A DNA stretch of 44,046 nt from a virus. Below the pieces are notes generated by a model that was given only the letters and a program-made list of their open reading frames with translations, searched no databases and was not told where the DNA came from. Location of the stretch: positions 1-44,046 of IMG/VR virus record IMGVR_UViG_3300037475_000059; one strand, written 5' to 3'. The translations under genes were made by a program, and so were the position numbers. Of the stretch, positions 15,329-23,747 are shown one piece after another. Each line of letters starts with the position of its first letter. The stretch's first letter is position 1.

Positions 15329-16894
15329 ATGAAGAGAATCACTTTGATTACTCCTCCATCAGTATTCTTACTTGATGAGAGAGTATTTCCTAGCCTCGGC
15401 ATTCTCAAAGTGGCTGCATCAATGGAGCAATCGGGGTGGACAGTTTCTCATCTCGACCTCTGTGGGTACAGCAACTACGGGAAAATCGTGGCTGAATACG
15501 CAAAACATGAGGAGTCGCCAATATTTGGATTAACAGCGACAACTCCACAACTGCCTGCCGCAATGGAAATTCTGGCAGCAATTCGCTCAGTTCGTGTCGA
15601 CGCCCGAGTAATTTTGGGTGGTCCGCATGTAACGTTGGTATACGCCGCTAAGCGTGTCGAAGTTAAACAGAATCGTCAGGGTCGTGCACATCGTGCGGCT
15701 CAACGGCTCGAAGAAAACTTTGATTGTCTGGTAACGGGCGATGGTGAACTGGCTATTTTCGAAGCCTGCAAACCGAACGCCCCAAAGGTTGTCGACGCTG
15801 ACGGTTTCAAGGACAATGGACTCATTTCTCCGTTGTACTTAACTCGTAAGCAACTGACAGAGGCAAGTCTGCCTGCTCGTCACCTCGTTGACCTCGAAAC
15901 ATACCACTACAACATCGAAGGAGTGAATGCTACCTCCATCGTCGCTCAACTTGGCTGTCCGTTCAACTGTGGATTCTGTGCGGGTCGTAACTCGCCTAGC
16001 CTGCGCAGTATTCGTACGAGAGATACTAACGCTGTTATCGAGGAGATGGTGCATCTGCACACTCACCACGGTATCAGAGGATTTATGTTCTCGGATGACG
16101 AACAGAACTTAGTCAACAAACAGTTCCTCGAGTTTCTCGAAGCAATTACGAGAAAGCAACGGGAACTCGGAACAGAATGGAGACTGCGTGGTTTCCTGAA
16201 GTCTCAGTTATTCAACGAAGACCAAGCGAAAGCGATGTACGAAGCGGGCTATCGAAAAATCCTCATTGGGTTCGAGTCAGGTGCGCCGCAGATTCTGGAG
16301 AATATTCAGAAGAAAGCTACGCAAGACGACAACACTCGGTGCATGGATATTGCGCGCAAAGCTGGACTCGAAGTGAAAGCTCTGATGTCTGTCGGACACC
16401 CTGGAGAATCTAAATGGACTATCGACGCAACTCGTCGCTGGCTTCTCGACGTCAAACCTCCAGATTTCGATGTGACTATCATCACGCCTTACCCTGGCTC
16501 GCCGTATTATGACGATGCCGTGCCAACAGGAGAATTGCACGAAGGTAAGGAAGTTTTCAAGTATACGTGCAAGAATACGACCAAAGGTTATGTCGAATGG
16601 GAAATCCCTGACGGCTTACCCGATGTGTTGTATCAGGTAGAACTTGACTACCGAACTGAGGTGGACTATTACAAGGGAGACCCGAATGCTCTTATTCTCT
16701 CCCACGTATGGACTGAATACCTCTCAGCTGAAGAAATCGTTCTCGCTCGTAATGCCGTAGAAAAGGAAGTTCGAGATAATCTCGGTCTTCCCTACTACCC
16801 GCGCGCCGAAGCGGTTGATTGTGCCACTATCAACTTTGACCATTCTATGGGGCAGACACCAATCTTGCCCTCGCGAATGTTCCGAGTATCTTAA
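15329..16894 (+). CDS. Radical SAM protein with B12-binding-like N-terminal domain
   Basis: The protein has 521 residues. Residues 1-150 resemble the Rossmann-like cobalamin-binding fold (PSLGILKVAA, ILGGPHVTLV, TGDGELAIFEA), though the DxHxxG cobalamin motif is not evident. C-PFN-C-GF-C at 210-217 is the CxxxCxxC [4Fe-4S] site; FSDDEQ, IGFESGAP and MSVGHPGES continue the TIM barrel. Such enzymes often methylate or rearrange unreactive carbons, including on sugars. A Shine-Dalgarno (AAGGGG) precedes the ATG, and base and codon use are GC-richer than all neighbours, indicating transfer from another genome. Confidence 0.9.
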   Translation: MKRITLITPPSVFLLDERVFPSLGILKVAASMEQSGWTVSHLDLCGYSNYGKIVAEYAKHEESPIFGLTATTPQLPAAMEILAAIRSVRVDARVILGGPHVTLVYAAKRVEVKQNRQGRAHRAAQRLEENFDCLVTGDGELAIFEACKPNAPKVVDADGFKDNGLISPLYLTRKQLTEASLPARHLVDLETYHYNIEGVNATSIVAQLGCPFNCGFCAGRNSPSLRSIRTRDTNAVIEEMVHLHTHHGIRGFMFSDDEQNLVNKQFLEFLEAITRKQRELGTEWRLRGFLKSQLFNEDQAKAMYEAGYRKILIGFESGAPQILENIQKKATQDDNTRCMDIARKAGLEVKALMSVGHPGESKWTIDATRRWLLDVKPPDFDVTIITPYPGSPYYDDAVPTGELHEGKEVFKYTCKNTTKGYVEWEIPDGLPDVLYQVELDYRTEVDYYKGDPNALILSHVWTEYLSAEEIVLARNAVEKEVRDNLGLPYYPRAEAVDCATINFDHSMGQTPILPSRMFRVS

Positions 16895-16929
16895 ATGGGC
16901 GGGGCGAGATAATTTCAAACCCCAACCAC

Positions 16930-16958
16930 TTTACAAATTTATAAATAAGCGATATACT
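16930..16958 (+). promoter_or_regulatory. Sigma70-type promoter for the chaperonin/packaging run
   Basis: TTTACA at 16930-16935 and TATACT at 16953-16958 are spaced by 17 bp. Only six bases separate the -10 from the ATG at 16965, so the transcript would start at or next to that ATG and be leaderless. It follows the radical SAM gene and would drive the GroES/GroEL and packaging genes. Confidence 0.65.
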
Positions 16959-16964
16959 TTATAC

Positions 16965-17126
16965 ATGAAAAAAATCTCAGAGAAAGAGTGCGAACAGATA
17001 ATAAATACTTTCTACGAACTGAATGCTCCGGTGAAAATCTATGGAGCAGTCAAAGAATTATTAACTAACTTACCAGAAATAAAAGAAAAAAATGAAAGCG
17101 TACAAAATTCTCCTAAAAGTAAATAA
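16965..17126 (+). CDS. Small hypothetical protein, first gene after the promoter
   Basis: The start is placed at ATG 16965 (MKKISEKECEQIINTFYEL, 53 aa); the same frame stays open upstream to 16815 inside the radical SAM gene, but that extension has no start context. The body reads INTFYELNAPVKIYGAVKELL, a compact helical protein. It overlaps the GroES-like gene by 35 bp. Function unknown. Confidence 0.65.
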   Translation: MKKISEKECEQIINTFYELNAPVKIYGAVKELLTNLPEIKEKNESVQNSPKSK

Positions 17127-17322
17127 AGAAGAAAACAAATGGGATTACGAAGCCAAGGGTGCTGTGCAAATAGGTGAAGTAGCATTTCCATATAAAAATG
17201 ATGATGTAGATTTAAAAAAAGGTGATATTGTATATTTTCAAGATGATTATTCCCATAAACTCAATATTGATGGTAAGGAATTTATTAGCACTAATCCTAC
17301 AAACCTTATATGTCTAAAATAA
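17092..17322 (+). CDS. GroES-like co-chaperonin, short
   Basis: The protein has 76 residues, against about 97 for GroES. GAVQIGEVAF (23-32) and LKKGDIVYFQDDYSHKLNIDGKEFIS (41-66) follow the GroES barrel pattern of VGDxVLFxxYxGxxVxxDGxEYxIL. The N-terminal strand is shorter and the mobile loop that contacts GroEL is not obvious. The gene sits directly upstream of, and overlaps by 13 bp, a GroEL-like gene, as in bacterial groESL operons; that context raises confidence. Confidence 0.72.
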   Translation: MKAYKILLKVNKEENKWDYEAKGAVQIGEVAFPYKNDDVDLKKGDIVYFQDDYSHKLNIDGKEFISTNPTNLICLK

Positions 17323-18848
17323 TTAACCTTGACTCAGCTAAACAAAAACAACTTATCGGAATAAAAAAAGCTGTTGACGCTATGGCAATAACAATAGGAC
17401 CACGAGGTAAGAACGTCTGCTTGTCTAATGGAGATATTGTTAACGACGGTAAGCGTATTGCCGAAGATATAATTTTAAAAGACCAATTAGAAAACAAAGG
17501 AGCCACAAAAGTTCGAAATATGATACGCAAAATCTCGGCTGATGTAGGAGGCGGGCGTACGGCTTGTGGTATTTTATATAAAGAACTCTGCACCACAGGA
17601 CTTAATCTCTTAGAACGTGGATTTAATGCTAATCTTATTAAGAAAGGTATGGATTTAGCTGTTAAAGACATCACTGCTGAGCTAGATAAAATGGCTAAAC
17701 CAGTTAAAGGACATTTAAAAGAAATTGCTACTATCTCAACCGAAAGTGAAGAATTAGGTAAGGTCATAGCCGATACTATTGAAAAAGTAGGATTAGATAG
17801 TGTAGTTACTGTAGAAGAATCACAATCATTTGGCATTACCACCGAAATCGCCGAAGGACTTAAGTTTGACAAAGGTTTCGTTAGTCCGTATATGATTAAC
17901 AACGAACGCCAAGAAGCTATCTATCAAGATATTGCTGTGTTGATTACAGATAAAAAGCTCTCTTTCTTTAAAGATTTACAACCTATTTTAGATTCATTAC
18001 TTAAAAAGAGTAAAAAAGAACTATTTATCATCGCCGAAGATTTTGAAGGCGAGGCATTAAATGTAGCTGTAATTGCTAAACTCAAAGGTCAATTTAATAC
18101 ACTAGCTATTAAAACTCCTGGAATAGGTAACAATAAACAATTCTGTATTGAAGATTTATGCGCACTAACTGGAGCTGAAGTATGGACAGAATACACTAAA
18201 GAACCAAAGCTCGGTAAAGCTAAAAAGGTATTAAGCACAAAAGACTCCACCATTATCCAAAGCTCACAAAATCTCCAACACTGGATAACTACTCTAAAAA
18301 CGCGCGAAGCCTTGACTGAGAATAAATGGGAAAAAGACCAATATCAAGAACGCATCGCTAAACTCCTAAATGGTATTGCTGTAATCAAAGTAGGTGCAAG
18401 CAGTGAAGATGAAGTCAAATACTTGAAACTCAAGATAGAAGATGGTGTAAACGAAACTAAGCGTGCTTTAGAAGAAGGAATTGTTATGGGTGGTAATGTA
18501 GCGTTTGTGAATATACTTAAAAATGTATCGGCAGAAATAGATAAAGAAAATCAAGATATAGAATTAGGTTATGAAATAGTTACTCGAGCTATAAAAGCTC
18601 CGTTAAGACAAATTGTAGAAAACAGTGGAGGTTCACCAGATGTTATAATAGATAAAATTATAGATTCAACTAGCTTGACAACAGGCTATAACTCATTGAA
18701 TAATGAAATAGTAGATGATATGTACAAGTTAGGTATTATAGATGCAGTAAAAGTCGTAAAAGCTGTGCTACAATATGCAGTAAATGAAGCAGGTATATTC
18801 CTATCTATCGGAGGAGATATTAGTGAAGAAGTAATTGAAACTAAATAA
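17310..18848 (+). CDS. GroEL-like chaperonin (HSP60) lacking the catalytic Asp87
   Basis: The protein has 512 residues (bacterial GroEL about 545). Kept motifs: ITIGPRGKNV (27-36) for ATP phosphates, NDG (45-47, Asp52 equivalent), KGFVSPYMIN (188-197), IEDGV (Asp378, equivalent of Asp398) and GIVMGGN (390-396). The GDGTTTA nucleotide loop is GGGRTA (80-85), so Asp87 is Gly and the Thr run is lost. The C-terminal GGM tail is absent. It presumably folds phage proteins such as the capsid, alone or mixed with host chaperonin. ATP hydrolysis is expected to be weak or altered (inference). Confidence 0.92.
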   Translation: MSKIINLDSAKQKQLIGIKKAVDAMAITIGPRGKNVCLSNGDIVNDGKRIAEDIILKDQLENKGATKVRNMIRKISADVGGGRTACGILYKELCTTGLNLLERGFNANLIKKGMDLAVKDITAELDKMAKPVKGHLKEIATISTESEELGKVIADTIEKVGLDSVVTVEESQSFGITTEIAEGLKFDKGFVSPYMINNERQEAIYQDIAVLITDKKLSFFKDLQPILDSLLKKSKKELFIIAEDFEGEALNVAVIAKLKGQFNTLAIKTPGIGNNKQFCIEDLCALTGAEVWTEYTKEPKLGKAKKVLSTKDSTIIQSSQNLQHWITTLKTREALTENKWEKDQYQERIAKLLNGIAVIKVGASSEDEVKYLKLKIEDGVNETKRALEEGIVMGGNVAFVNILKNVSAEIDKENQDIELGYEIVTRAIKAPLRQIVENSGGSPDVIIDKIIDSTSLTTGYNSLNNEIVDDMYKLGIIDAVKVVKAVLQYAVNEAGIFLSIGGDISEEVIETK

Positions 18849-19003
18849 TGATAGAGTTTAGAGAAGGAGTAAAAAGATTATTAGACGGTGATACAACATA
18901 CAATAAATTTCCACCATTTAGAAACTGGAAATATAAGCCTAAATATAAGATAATAGATTATAGAAGTGTATTATGGAGAAGATTATTCCACAAACAATAT
19001 TAA
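18848..19003 (+). CDS. Short basic hypothetical protein, 51 aa
   Basis: The ATG shares one base with the GroEL stop (TAATG). The frame reads MIEFREGVKRLLDGDTTYNKF and ends RRLFHKQY. It is rich in Lys, Arg and aromatic residues and overlaps the next gene by 31 bp. No family recognised. Confidence 0.5.
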   Translation: MIEFREGVKRLLDGDTTYNKFPPFRNWKYKPKYKIIDYRSVLWRRLFHKQY

Positions 19004-19167
19004 GAAAAGAATGTTGCATATGTGGATACGATTGCAAAAAGAATTATACAAGAGACTTATTATTCGGCTGGTACTTATGTGAATGGTGTAAAGAAATAGG
19101 TTTTCAATATAATAAATATTTACCTTATAGAAAAACAATAATTTATGGAAGAAGAAAACGTTGCTAA
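18973..19167 (+). CDS. Small zinc-ribbon protein
   Basis: The protein has 64 residues. CCICGYDC near 14-21 and CEWC near 36-39 make a likely four-Cys zinc site; the tail is basic. It overlaps the TerS candidate by 23 bp. Role unknown. Confidence 0.6.
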   Translation: MEKIIPQTILRKECCICGYDCKKNYTRDLLFGWYLCEWCKEIGFQYNKYLPYRKTIIYGRRKRC

Positions 19168-19432
19168 CAACGGAGAAAACAAGCTCTTAGGAGGTATAAC
19201 TGGGAAAGGATTTATGCCAGGTAAGAGCGGCAATCCCAGTGGAAGACCAAAGGGTACGATGAAAGCCTATTTAGGTAAGAAGTTTATGGAAATGTCTGAT
19301 GCAGACAAAGAAGAATTCCTATTAAAACACGGTGTATCAGGTAAAGACCAAATAGAATTTGGGGAAGGTAAAGCTAAACAAGATGTAAATGTAGAAGGAG
19401 AAATAGAAATGTTAATTAAAATAGATGAGTGA
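19145..19432 (+). CDS. Terminase small subunit candidate (DUF5681-like N-terminus)
   Basis: The protein has 95 residues. GFMPGKSGNPSGRPKGT (22-38) is the signature found in short phage proteins encoded just before large terminases. It precedes TerL with an 8-bp overlap. The small subunit recognises phage DNA for packaging. Assignment rests on the motif and position, since small terminases are poorly conserved. Confidence 0.65.
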   Translation: MEEENVANNGENKLLGGITGKGFMPGKSGNPSGRPKGTMKAYLGKKFMEMSDADKEEFLLKHGVSGKDQIEFGEGKAKQDVNVEGEIEMLIKIDE

Positions 19433-20837
19433 TAAAAAAGAAATTAAATTCTCTGATTTATGTAAGTTTCTTCCTAAACAAGAAGATGCTAAATTAGCTT
19501 CACAACGCTTTAAATTTGTACTATACGGTGGCTCACTTGGTTCTGGTAAATCATATTGGTTACGTTGGATGATGGTGTATTGGCTCATTAAATTAGCTGG
19601 TCAATATAAGATGAAAGGTATCCGTGCGGGACTATTCTGTGAAGACTATCGCTCACTTGAAGACAGACATCTAAGTAAGATTAAATATGAATTCCCTGCA
19701 TGGCTTGGAACATACAATGGTCAACGGAATGAGTTCACCCTCAAACCTCAATATGGTTCTGGAGTTATAGCTTTTCGTAACTTGGATGATGCAGAGAAAT
19801 ATCTCTCTGTTGAGTTTGCAATCATGGCTGTAGATGAAATCAATCGTAATCCTGTTACTACATTCAGAGAGTTGCGCAAACGTCTACGTTGGGCTGGAAT
19901 TAAAGATGTGAAGTTTCTAGCTGCTTGTAATCCGCGTGGTGAAGCATGGGTCAAGAACATGTGGGTCAAGCGTATGTTTCCACCAGAAGAGAATGAACCA
20001 TATGAGTTTGTATTCGTACCAGCGTTACCCACAGATAATCCTTATCTTGACGCTTCATATTGGAAATCACTTGAATCATTACCTGAAGCCGAGCGCAAAG
20101 CTTTCTTAGAAGGAGATTGGGATTCATTCGATGACACAATGGATGACAAAGGTTATATACGTTTAGTAAATGATAGAGAAATACAACAGTCAGTAGTTAA
20201 TGGTGGTGAACATTCTGGCTATAAGATATTAGGCATAGACCCCGCAGCAGGTGGCGATAATTCGGCTATTGTACTCAAGTCTAGTAATTTGCAAGAAATA
20301 CTATTTAATCAAAAGTTACAGAACACCATGGACTTAGTTGGAGTAGCATTTAAGTTCTATCGTGAATATCAATGTGATTACATTGTGGTGGATAAGACAG
20401 GTATTGGACAAGGTGTTTACGATAGATTAAGAGATATGGACTTGCCAGTGCGCGGGGTATCCTTTGGTGAAAAGAGTGAAGACGACCAATTTGGCAATCT
20501 TAAAGCTGAATGGCATTGGCGAGAACGCAAATGGTTATTAAGCGGAGGCAGGCTTTTATACAATGTAGGTTGGAATGAATTTGAATATGTAAAGTATAAG
20601 AATAAGGATGGCAAGATACTTATCCAACCTAAAGAAGAACTATTTAGAGATGGATTGATGAGTCCAAACTGTGTAGATGCTGCGGTTCTTACAATGTGCA
20701 TTGATGACAAGAACATAAAGACTCAAAAGTTTATTCAGCGTAATGCAGGACGTAAACACTACGATGCTATGGACGCAGTATGGAAAGGTGAAAGTAATCT
20801 ATTAGATAATCCAGGCTTCTTTGATAGTACACTCTAG
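19425..20837 (+). CDS. terL: Terminase large subunit (TerL)
   Basis: The protein has 470 residues, a normal length. ATPase domain: Walker A GGSLGSGKS (35-43), Walker B AIMAVDE (132-138), coupling motif AACNP (166-170). Nuclease domain (RNase H fold): GIDPAAGGDNSA with Asp272, YIVVDKTG with Asp323, and CVDAAVL with Asp418. It translocates DNA into the prohead at the portal and cuts the concatemer. The family does not by itself show headful or cos packaging here. Confidence 0.96.
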   Translation: MSDKKEIKFSDLCKFLPKQEDAKLASQRFKFVLYGGSLGSGKSYWLRWMMVYWLIKLAGQYKMKGIRAGLFCEDYRSLEDRHLSKIKYEFPAWLGTYNGQRNEFTLKPQYGSGVIAFRNLDDAEKYLSVEFAIMAVDEINRNPVTTFRELRKRLRWAGIKDVKFLAACNPRGEAWVKNMWVKRMFPPEENEPYEFVFVPALPTDNPYLDASYWKSLESLPEAERKAFLEGDWDSFDDTMDDKGYIRLVNDREIQQSVVNGGEHSGYKILGIDPAAGGDNSAIVLKSSNLQEILFNQKLQNTMDLVGVAFKFYREYQCDYIVVDKTGIGQGVYDRLRDMDLPVRGVSFGEKSEDDQFGNLKAEWHWRERKWLLSGGRLLYNVGWNEFEYVKYKNKDGKILIQPKEELFRDGLMSPNCVDAAVLTMCIDDKNIKTQKFIQRNAGRKHYDAMDAVWKGESNLLDNPGFFDSTL

Positions 20838-20846
20838 TTATCCACA
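20838..20846 (+). promoter_or_regulatory. DnaA-box-like site TTATCCACA
   Basis: A perfect match to the strict bacterial DnaA box lies immediately after the TerL stop and just upstream of the portal-operon promoter. Two more perfect copies are at 38776 and 39513. It could be chance or a DnaA-sensitive switch. Confidence 0.4.
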
Positions 20847-20855
20847 AATATTCTT

Positions 20856-20884
20856 TTGCTGTAAATACTTGACACATTCATAAT
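20856..20884 (+). promoter_or_regulatory. Promoter with overlapping palindrome upstream of the head genes
   Basis: TTGCTG (20856-20861) and CATAAT (20879-20884) are 17 bp apart, and the ATG at 20891 follows the -10 by six bases, the leaderless spacing seen at 16965 and 40628. A perfect 7+7 palindrome, ACACATT-CAT-AATGTGT (20872-20888), covers the -10 and looks like an operator. An alternative TTGACA at 20869 has no well-placed -10. Confidence 0.5.
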
Positions 20885-20890
20885 GTGTGC

Positions 20891-21268
20891 ATGAATGATA
20901 CTAACTTTGAGTTAATGAAGGAAACAGATGAGATTGTCGGTGTCAAGGAACATAAGTGGTATGGTAAAGAAGACCAAACCGATGAGAAACTTATGCACGA
21001 CAAAGGTTCTGGCGAACCAGTAATAATTCGTCTATTTGAATTTAAGTTTCCTCCTACACTCGAAGTTCTACCAACCAAAGAACAAATCTTGACTCCTGAA
21101 TATCTGAAATACTTAAATGTCCAATTATGGTCAGATTCTTTGCGTTTGGTTATGGAACCACGGGTTGTTATTGATAAAACTGGTTGTAAGATATTTGCTC
21201 CTTGTCAGGCTCGAGCTGGAGCTACCCTAATGGAAGAACCTAAAACTCTACAGGAATGGATACGATAA
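20891..21268 (+). CDS. Hypothetical protein upstream of the portal
   Basis: I choose ATG 20891 (MNDTNFELMKETDEIVG, 125 aa) over an in-frame GTG at 20885 because it fits the promoter spacing. The sequence is acidic and mixed alpha/beta, without a recognised domain. It lies between TerL and portal and overlaps the portal start by 13 bp. Confidence 0.7.
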   Translation: MNDTNFELMKETDEIVGVKEHKWYGKEDQTDEKLMHDKGSGEPVIIRLFEFKFPPTLEVLPTKEQILTPEYLKYLNVQLWSDSLRLVMEPRVVIDKTGCKIFAPCQARAGATLMEEPKTLQEWIR

Positions 21269-23163
21269 CGAAAAAAGTCGAAGAAGTGGCTTATAGTTAC
21301 GAAGAGTCTTTTCAATTTCTACAGGCACGTAAGAAGCGTCAAGCTAATCAGCTTAAATTATTAGTTAACCTCCAAAAAGGTGACCAGAATATATCTTCAA
21401 CATTGCTACTTACGCTATTTAATCGTTTGTTATCTTCGCTTTACGACGATAAACTTCAGGTCAAATTCTTGCCATCCCAAGGAATAATTCAAGAACAAAT
21501 CAGTGCTTACAATATCCTAGCCCAGTCCGACTACATCGAGATGAATAAAGCCAAGATAGACTATGATTGGTGCTGGGATACACTTTTTTATGGGCGTGGC
21601 TACGTAGAAACCCAGAAGTTCAATAAGAAACGCAAGATAATGGAACCTCATGTAATTAATCCCTTAGTCTTCGGCTATGACCCTATCTCAAACGAAGTCC
21701 AAGACTGGCGATACTACTGGAAGTGGATAAGTAAGAATAAGTGGGAAATCAATAAACTTATTAAGAATGGCACGATTACGGGGATTAGTGATGCCAAAGA
21801 AATTCCCTCAGGTGTTGACCCTTACCTTTGGGAATACAAAACTATTGTCGAACAAGCTCGTGATGGAATAATGCCTTCACCTGACCCAGGAACACTAGAC
21901 ATCTTTCAAATACTAGAGTTTTACTATTACGATGATGACGGTGATAAGGCTGTATGTTGGGTAGATAAAAACTTCTCTATGGTACTTATGCAAGAGAAAC
22001 TTAACTTAGACGACGATGGAGAAGGCGGCTCTAAATGGCCAATAGTAGTCAAAGAAGGTTACAGGCAACCACACTCATCGCTACCTTTTTCTGTGGCTGA
22101 TTTACTCGATGATAAACACCGTGCCAAATCAGTCCTCTTGAACTTAGCTCTTATTGCCGCTAAAGACGAAGCCAATCCAGTGTATTGGTATGACTCAGAT
22201 AAAGTAGACGATGTAACTCAATTCTTATCTCGCCAAGTCAATCAACATATTCCGGTTAGTGGTAATGGTGCAGAGATTATTGGCCCTATCAACAAAGCTA
22301 ATTCAATGTCTCCTGAGTTGATTCAGTTTATTTCAGTGCTAACTCAAGAAGCCAACGACCCAATTGGCACAGGTCAAACTATGCAACCTAATGCTGCTAA
22401 GGGTGACAAGACAGCTACGGGAGACGCTATCAATCAACAACTTAACGATATGGCACAGTCTATTCTTTCAAAGGTTATGCAATTCGGCGAACAGGAGTTC
22501 TGGTCACACTGGTTTCATAGATATGCCCAACATGCTGACAGTTTAGGAACTAAGATGGCGAACATTGTTGGAGTTAAAGGTGTAGATACCAAAGAAGTAG
22601 ATTTAGGTCTATTTAATACAGACTTTCCTCCAGGAGTTATGGTTTACTCAGCCAAAGAAGCTGAATATAAAGAACTTGTTAAGCGCAGAGATTATATGCA
22701 ACTCTATCCTGAACTTGCCCAAACTCTTGACCAAGATGGTATGCGTAACTTTAATAAGTATGTTTTCTTCCCAATGTTCTTAAACGACCCATCACTTGTT
22801 GATGTAGTATTCCCAAAGACTATTGACGAACTCAAAGCAGAAAGTGAAAATCTTGAACTTGAAGCTGATAAGTATACAGACCCATTACCAACAGATAATC
22901 ACACGACTCATATTTATATACACAATATGATTCCGCCTGGCAAGAAAACATGGGCAATGTGGTTTCATATCGCTGCCCACGAACAGATGTTAGGAGAACA
23001 AAAAGCCCAAGAATTACAAGCCCAACAAATGGCTATGCAACAAGGTCAGCCCTCTGGTAGTCCTCCAGGCGGTGCATTAGGTGGTAAAGGACAGGTCGGA
23101 AAAGAGAAGTCTAGTCCAATGAGTCAGGCATCTCCATTAGCAACAGAATTAAAGAATAAATAA
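21256..23163 (+). CDS. Portal protein
   Basis: The protein has 635 residues, encoded two genes after TerL. Features fitting a podovirus-type portal: a helical N-terminus (KKVEEVAYSYEESFQFLQARKKRQANQLKLL), the segment WDTLFYGRGYVETQKF (about 106-121), INPLVFGYDP, and a long helical region around IGTGQTMQPNAAKGDKTATGD (about 372-392). The last 60 residues are Gln/Gly/Pro-rich and probably disordered. It forms the dodecameric ring through which DNA enters. Call rests on size, order and these motifs. Confidence 0.88.
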   Translation: MDTITKKVEEVAYSYEESFQFLQARKKRQANQLKLLVNLQKGDQNISSTLLLTLFNRLLSSLYDDKLQVKFLPSQGIIQEQISAYNILAQSDYIEMNKAKIDYDWCWDTLFYGRGYVETQKFNKKRKIMEPHVINPLVFGYDPISNEVQDWRYYWKWISKNKWEINKLIKNGTITGISDAKEIPSGVDPYLWEYKTIVEQARDGIMPSPDPGTLDIFQILEFYYYDDDGDKAVCWVDKNFSMVLMQEKLNLDDDGEGGSKWPIVVKEGYRQPHSSLPFSVADLLDDKHRAKSVLLNLALIAAKDEANPVYWYDSDKVDDVTQFLSRQVNQHIPVSGNGAEIIGPINKANSMSPELIQFISVLTQEANDPIGTGQTMQPNAAKGDKTATGDAINQQLNDMAQSILSKVMQFGEQEFWSHWFHRYAQHADSLGTKMANIVGVKGVDTKEVDLGLFNTDFPPGVMVYSAKEAEYKELVKRRDYMQLYPELAQTLDQDGMRNFNKYVFFPMFLNDPSLVDVVFPKTIDELKAESENLELEADKYTDPLPTDNHTTHIYIHNMIPPGKKTWAMWFHIAAHEQMLGEQKAQELQAQQMAMQQGQPSGSPPGGALGGKGQVGKEKSSPMSQASPLATELKNK

Positions 23164-23586
23164 ATGAGTAATTATGCAAGAAGACAACCAATAGATGAAT
23201 CTCAAAGCACAATCCAAAATGCGGCAACACCTTTTCCAGCTCGCGTTACATGGAACATAGCCAACGGAGTTGCATCATCGGTTATCAATTTAAACCCAAA
23301 TACAACCAGATTAGAGATTAGCGCGGTGGGTGGTCAAGGTGCGGCAATCAAGTGGATTCCACTAACAGATTCAACATCTGCTTCAGTGGTTTCTTCAGGA
23401 TTGTCCGCCAACTTTGATAACTTCATTCCCGCAGGAACCATGCGCCACTTTGTTGTGCCACGTGAAACTGCAGGAGTACCAACTAATCCTAATGTTCAAA
23501 TCGGAAGTATTCAGGGTCTTTATCAACGAGTCGCATGGATAAATGCTGGTATAACCGCGTCGAGCATTTTAGCGAATGAATATTAA
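23164..23586 (+). CDS. Putative virion protein, beta-rich
   Basis: The protein has 140 residues, begins at the portal stop, and is rich in Ser, Thr, Ala and Asn with alternating hydrophobics (TRLEISAVGGQGAAIKWIPL), typical of small capsid or decoration proteins. Its composition resembles the product of 24026-24538. A head-decoration role is an inference. Confidence 0.6.
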   Translation: MSNYARRQPIDESQSTIQNAATPFPARVTWNIANGVASSVINLNPNTTRLEISAVGGQGAAIKWIPLTDSTSASVVSSGLSANFDNFIPAGTMRHFVVPRETAGVPTNPNVQIGSIQGLYQRVAWINAGITASSILANEY

Positions 23587-23588
23587 AT

Positions 23589-23747
23589 ATGCCAAAGAAA
23601 GAAACAAAAGTAGTTCCCGTAACTTCAACCTCATATCAAGTAGAAGAAGTTAAATCAATAGAAAAGTTAGAACCGTTTGGAAATGAAGATATGCACAAAT
23701 TAGTAGCCAAAATAAACGAAATAATACAACAAATCAATGAGTCCTAA
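23589..23747 (+). CDS. Short hypothetical protein, 52 aa
   Basis: The frame MPKKETKVVPVTSTSYQVEEV to KINEIIQQINES is charged and ends in a predicted helix. It overlaps the next start by 11 bp. Together with the next gene it lies within the head-gene run. No family recognised. Confidence 0.55.
   Translation: MPKKETKVVPVTSTSYQVEEVKSIEKLEPFGNEDMHKLVAKINEIIQQINES

Noticed and set aside
16815-16964. Longer N-terminus for the gene at 16965
   Set aside because: The extension overlaps the radical SAM gene in another frame and crosses the promoter; ATG 16965 has the right spacing.
17306-17902. 198-codon minus strand frame opposite GroEL
   Set aside because: Antisense shadow of a well-supported GroEL-like gene; Ser/Pro-rich with no domain.
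20869-20902. TTGACA at 20869 as the -35 of the head-gene promoter
   Set aside because: No acceptable -10 lies 16-18 bp downstream (the site would be inside the coding start). The TTGCTG/CATAAT pair fits better.
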